NCBI GenBank assembly: GCA_002298995.1
Contig: DBMO01000001.1
Location: forward strand, 5,791 to 69,790
DNA: 64,000 nucleotides
DNA from: Desulfarculales bacterium UBA696
Lineage (GTDB): Bacteria; Desulfobacterota; Syntrophobacteria; Syntrophobacterales; Syntrophobacteraceae
Reading direction: 5' to 3'
This document shows, piece after piece, positions 61,620 through 64,000 of the stretch (positions are counted from its first letter, which is position 1; the number at the start of each line of letters is the position of its first letter). The position numbers were made by a program, and so were the translations under genes. A model generated the notes under the pieces. It did no database searches, was not told where the DNA came from, and worked only from the letters and a program-made list of their open reading frames with translations.

Positions 61620-64000
61620 ATGACTTTAGCTGGCGTGAGATTTCATAGAATGGCATCCCTACTGGCTACCATCACCGGTGTGTCTCTACTGTTGTTCACT
61701 GCCGTCCCAATTATGGCCCAGGGTGGCGCAGGGACTCCGGGCTCGCCCAGCGCCACCACCACCATCGACGGGAAACAGATCCCAGCGCCGCCGGCGAAGT
61801 TCGGCGGCAAGATCGAACGCACGACGGAGGGTTCCAAACCCTACTGGCCTGCGCGCATTGTCCCGCCAAAGGGAGCACCTAACATCCTCCTCATCATGAC
61901 CGACGATTCGGGATACGGGGTGCCCAGCACCTTCGGCGGCGTCATCCCGACGCCAGCGCTGGACCGGATTGCCAACAACGGACTGCGCTACACCCAGTTC
62001 CACTCGACTGCACTTTGTTCGCCGACCCGCGCTGCGTTGATCACAGGCCGGAACCACCACTCAGTCGGATTTGGCGTGATCGCGGAGCAGGCCACAGGCT
62101 ACCCGGGCTACGACAGCATCATCACCAAGGACAAGGCGACGATCGGGAAGATCCTGAAGGACAATGGCTATCATACATCATGGTTCGGAAAGAACCACAA
62201 TACGCCCGCCTTCCAGGCATCCGAAGCGGGACCCTTCGACCAGTGGCCCGTCGGCATGGGCTTCGACTACTTCTACGGTTTCATGGGCGGCGACACCAAC
62301 CAGTGGCAGCCGGCCAACCTGGCCCGCAACACGACCTACATCTACCCATTCCTGAACAACCCCGGTTTCAACCTGACCACCGCGATGGCCGACGAGGCAA
62401 TCGACTACATGAACCGGATGAACACCCTGACGCCGGACCAGCCGTGGTTCATCTATTACGTGCCGGGCGGCACCCACGCGCCGCATCATGCGACTCCGGA
62501 GTGGATCAAGAAGATCAGCGACATGCACCTGTTCGACAAGGGGTGGAATGCCCTGCGCGAGCAGATCTTCGAGAACCAGAAGAAGCTCGGCGTGATCCCG
62601 AAGGACGCCAAGCTGACTCCCTGGCCTAAGGACCTGCTGAAGGAGTGGGACAAGCTTACACCTGACGAGAAGAAACTCTTCCTCCGCCAGGTGGACGTCT
62701 TTGCCGCGTATGTCGCCTATACCGATCACGAGATAGGCCGCGTCATCCAGGCGGTCGAGGACATTGGTAGACTCGACAACACGCTGATCATCTACATCAA
62801 CGGCGACAATGGTACCAGTTCCGAAGGCACTCTCGTCGGCACGCCGAACGAAGTGGCGATGTTCAACAGCGTGGATGTGCCGGTGGAGGTGCAGCTCAAG
62901 GAATTCTATGACGTCTGGGGCTCGGACAAGACCTACAACCACATGGCGGTCGGCTGGGCGTGGGCGTTCGACACCCCGTTCTCCTGGACCAAACAGATTG
63001 TCTCGCACCTCGGCGGTGTCCGGCAGCCCATGGCGATTTCGTGGCCGAAAGCGATCACGGACAAAGGCGGAATCCGCCACCAGTTTCACCACGTGATCGA
63101 TATCGTTCCGACGATTCTTGAAGCGACCGCCATCGCGCAGCCGGAGTTTGTCGACGGCATCAAGCAGAGCCCCATCGAAGGCGTGAGCATGCTGTACACC
63201 TTCGACAAGAAGAACGAGAGCGCTGCGTCGACGCACAAAACCCAGTACTTCGAGATGTTCGGAGACCGTGCAATCTACCACGAAGGTTGGCTGGCCGGCA
63301 CCAAGGTCATGCGTGCTCCCTGGGTGCATTTCCCCCCCAAAGTGGGTGTGTTGGACTACCCATGGGAACTGTACGATCTGACCAGGGACTGGACGCAATC
63401 TGAAGATCTTGCCGCCAAGAACCCTGACAAGCTGAAGGCGATGCAGGAGCTATTCTGGAAGGAGGCGGAGAAGTACCAGGTGCTGCCCCTCGACGCGTCA
63501 GTGGCGGCACGACTCATCACACCGAGGCCCAGTATCACGGCCGGCCGCAACGTGTTCACCTGGACAAGACCGCTAACCGGTACACCGAATGGCGATGCAC
63601 CGAGCATCCTGAACAGTTCGTATAACTTCAAGGCAGAGGTGGACATCCCGCAGAGCGGGGCTGAAGGCATGCTCATCACCCAGGGAGGGCGTTTCGGCGG
63701 TTATGGTTTCTATGTACTTAAGAACAAGCCGGTGTTCTTGTGGAACCTGGTCGATTTGAAGCGAGTACGCTGGGAGGGTCCTGAATTGACACCCGGCAAG
63801 CACGTGCTTGAATTCGACTTCAAGTACGACGGCTTGGGCATGGGTACGCTTGCGTTTGGCAACGTCTCCGGCATTGGCCGGGGCGGCACCGGTGTCCTCA
63901 AGGTTGACGGCAAGGAAGTCGCAACTCAGAAGATGGAGCACTCGCTGCCATTCACGGTACAGTGGGATGAGAACCTCGACATCGGCTCAGACACCGGCTC
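61620..64000 (+). CDS. Arylsulfatase, incomplete at the window end
   Basis: Exported sulfatase; reads open for 793 codons to the last base, so the 3' end is missing. A hydrophobic N-terminal segment (residues 13-33, MASLLATITGVSLLLFTAVPI) is the export signal. The metal-binding motif ILLIMTDDSGYG (89-100) and the sulfatase signature LCSPTRAALITG (132-143) are present; C133 would be changed to formylglycine by FGE. Later HNxxxG-type and GRxxH elements and the C-terminal VQWDENLDIGSDTG segment match long arylsulfatases. GAGGATGGG lies 5-13 bases before the ATG. Long size (over 790 residues) is typical of the bacterial arylsulfatase group with a C-terminal beta domain. The substrate is unknown. 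Confidence 0.95.
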   Translation, partial: MTLAGVRFHRMASLLATITGVSLLLFTAVPIMAQGGAGTPGSPSATTTIDGKQIPAPPAKFGGKIERTTEGSKPYWPARIVPPKGAPNILLIMTDDSGYGVPSTFGGVIPTPALDRIANNGLRYTQFHSTALCSPTRAALITGRNHHSVGFGVIAEQATGYPGYDSIITKDKATIGKILKDNGYHTSWFGKNHNTPAFQASEAGPFDQWPVGMGFDYFYGFMGGDTNQWQPANLARNTTYIYPFLNNPGFNLTTAMADEAIDYMNRMNTLTPDQPWFIYYVPGGTHAPHHATPEWIKKISDMHLFDKGWNALREQIFENQKKLGVIPKDAKLTPWPKDLLKEWDKLTPDEKKLFLRQVDVFAAYVAYTDHEIGRVIQAVEDIGRLDNTLIIYINGDNGTSSEGTLVGTPNEVAMFNSVDVPVEVQLKEFYDVWGSDKTYNHMAVGWAWAFDTPFSWTKQIVSHLGGVRQPMAISWPKAITDKGGIRHQFHHVIDIVPTILEATAIAQPEFVDGIKQSPIEGVSMLYTFDKKNESAASTHKTQYFEMFGDRAIYHEGWLAGTKVMRAPWVHFPPKVGVLDYPWELYDLTRDWTQSEDLAAKNPDKLKAMQELFWKEAEKYQVLPLDASVAARLITPRPSITAGRNVFTWTRPLTGTPNGDAPSILNSSYNFKAEVDIPQSGAEGMLITQGGRFGGYGFYVLKNKPVFLWNLVDLKRVRWEGPELTPGKHVLEFDFKYDGLGMGTLAFGNVSGIGRGGTGVLKVDGKEVATQKMEHSLPFTVQWDENLDIGSDTG

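Noticed and set aside
62178..63398. 406-codon reverse frame within the sulfatase
   Set aside because: It is the mirror of a strongly conserved sulfatase coding region, typical of GC-rich DNA; its residues (many Val/Arg/His) look like antisense translation.
1..64000. CRISPR array, rRNA operon, phage or plasmid genes
   Set aside because: I saw no regularly spaced repeats, no rRNA sequence and no integrase or structural phage genes.

Overview
The window looks like a chromosomal segment of an anaerobic deltaproteobacterium (Desulfobacterota), most likely near the Syntrophobacter/Desulfomonile groups. The reasons are a four-subunit pyruvate:ferredoxin oxidoreductase, lysC next to citramalate synthase, AMMECR1/MEMO and CobO-type cobalamin genes, an MtaD-like amidohydrolase pair, and GC-rich dispersed palindromes of the GGCAGGC..GCCTGCC type. 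This taxonomic placement is inference from gene content. No 16S rRNA is present.

Layout. 1-6.8 kb: the 3' end of a tRNA-Ser, then dnaX-ybaB-recR, then a porGDAB operon with its own predicted promoter and terminator. 6.9-13.7 kb: a frameshifted GIY-YIG gene, an AI-2E-family permease, a TPR lipoprotein, a PBP1B-type peptidoglycan synthase, rlmD with no ordinary start codon, and a small DUF1496-like gene. 13.8-17.2 kb: a forward cluster of sixA, a fused MEMO-AMMECR1 gene, an unknown gene and a phospholipase-C-like gene. 17.1-23.3 kb: mainly reverse strand: transketolase, an Mrp ATPase, (forward cobO), prephenate dehydrogenase and DAHP synthase. The last two lie behind a Tyr/Phe-rich leader peptide and an intrinsic terminator, a textbook-style attenuator. 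24-29.6 kb: lysC, cimA, a class II aldolase and ftsY. 29.7-37.5 kb: an ankyrin protein, two tandem amidohydrolases, an MBL hydrolase, a glucose-dehydrogenase-like enzyme and a GH15 enzyme. 37.5-43.3 kb: an OPT transporter, a PAS protein, membrane transporters, a methyltransferase carrying a repeat inside its coding region, and an EEP hydrolase. 43.7-49.7 kb: fliW-csrA, a J-domain protein with three C-terminal repeats, an acyl-CoA dehydrogenase, a PlsC-type acyltransferase and an L,D-transpeptidase-like protein. 49.7-51.5 kb: a Tat-exported metallophosphoesterase overlapping a CuA-type cupredoxin, followed by a small membrane protein. 51.6-57.3 kb: a gene-poor, partly AT-rich accessory stretch with an FkbM methyltransferase, a short inverted-repeat element derived from a REP-associated transposase, UvsE and a flavin-binding protein. 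57.3-64 kb: a TolB-like/TPR regulator, small exported proteins and an arylsulfatase that runs off the end of the window.

The strongest regulatory discovery is the aroF-tyrA leader at 23.13-23.34 kb. Promoter, Shine-Dalgarno, a 27-codon leader with five Tyr and three Phe codons clustered together, a possible antiterminator and a strong terminator all lie in the right order. Other notable points are non-standard or missing start codons at rlmD, the TolB/TPR gene and the FkbM gene, dispersed palindromes reaching into coding sequences, and the CuA-cupredoxin/metallophosphoesterase pair.
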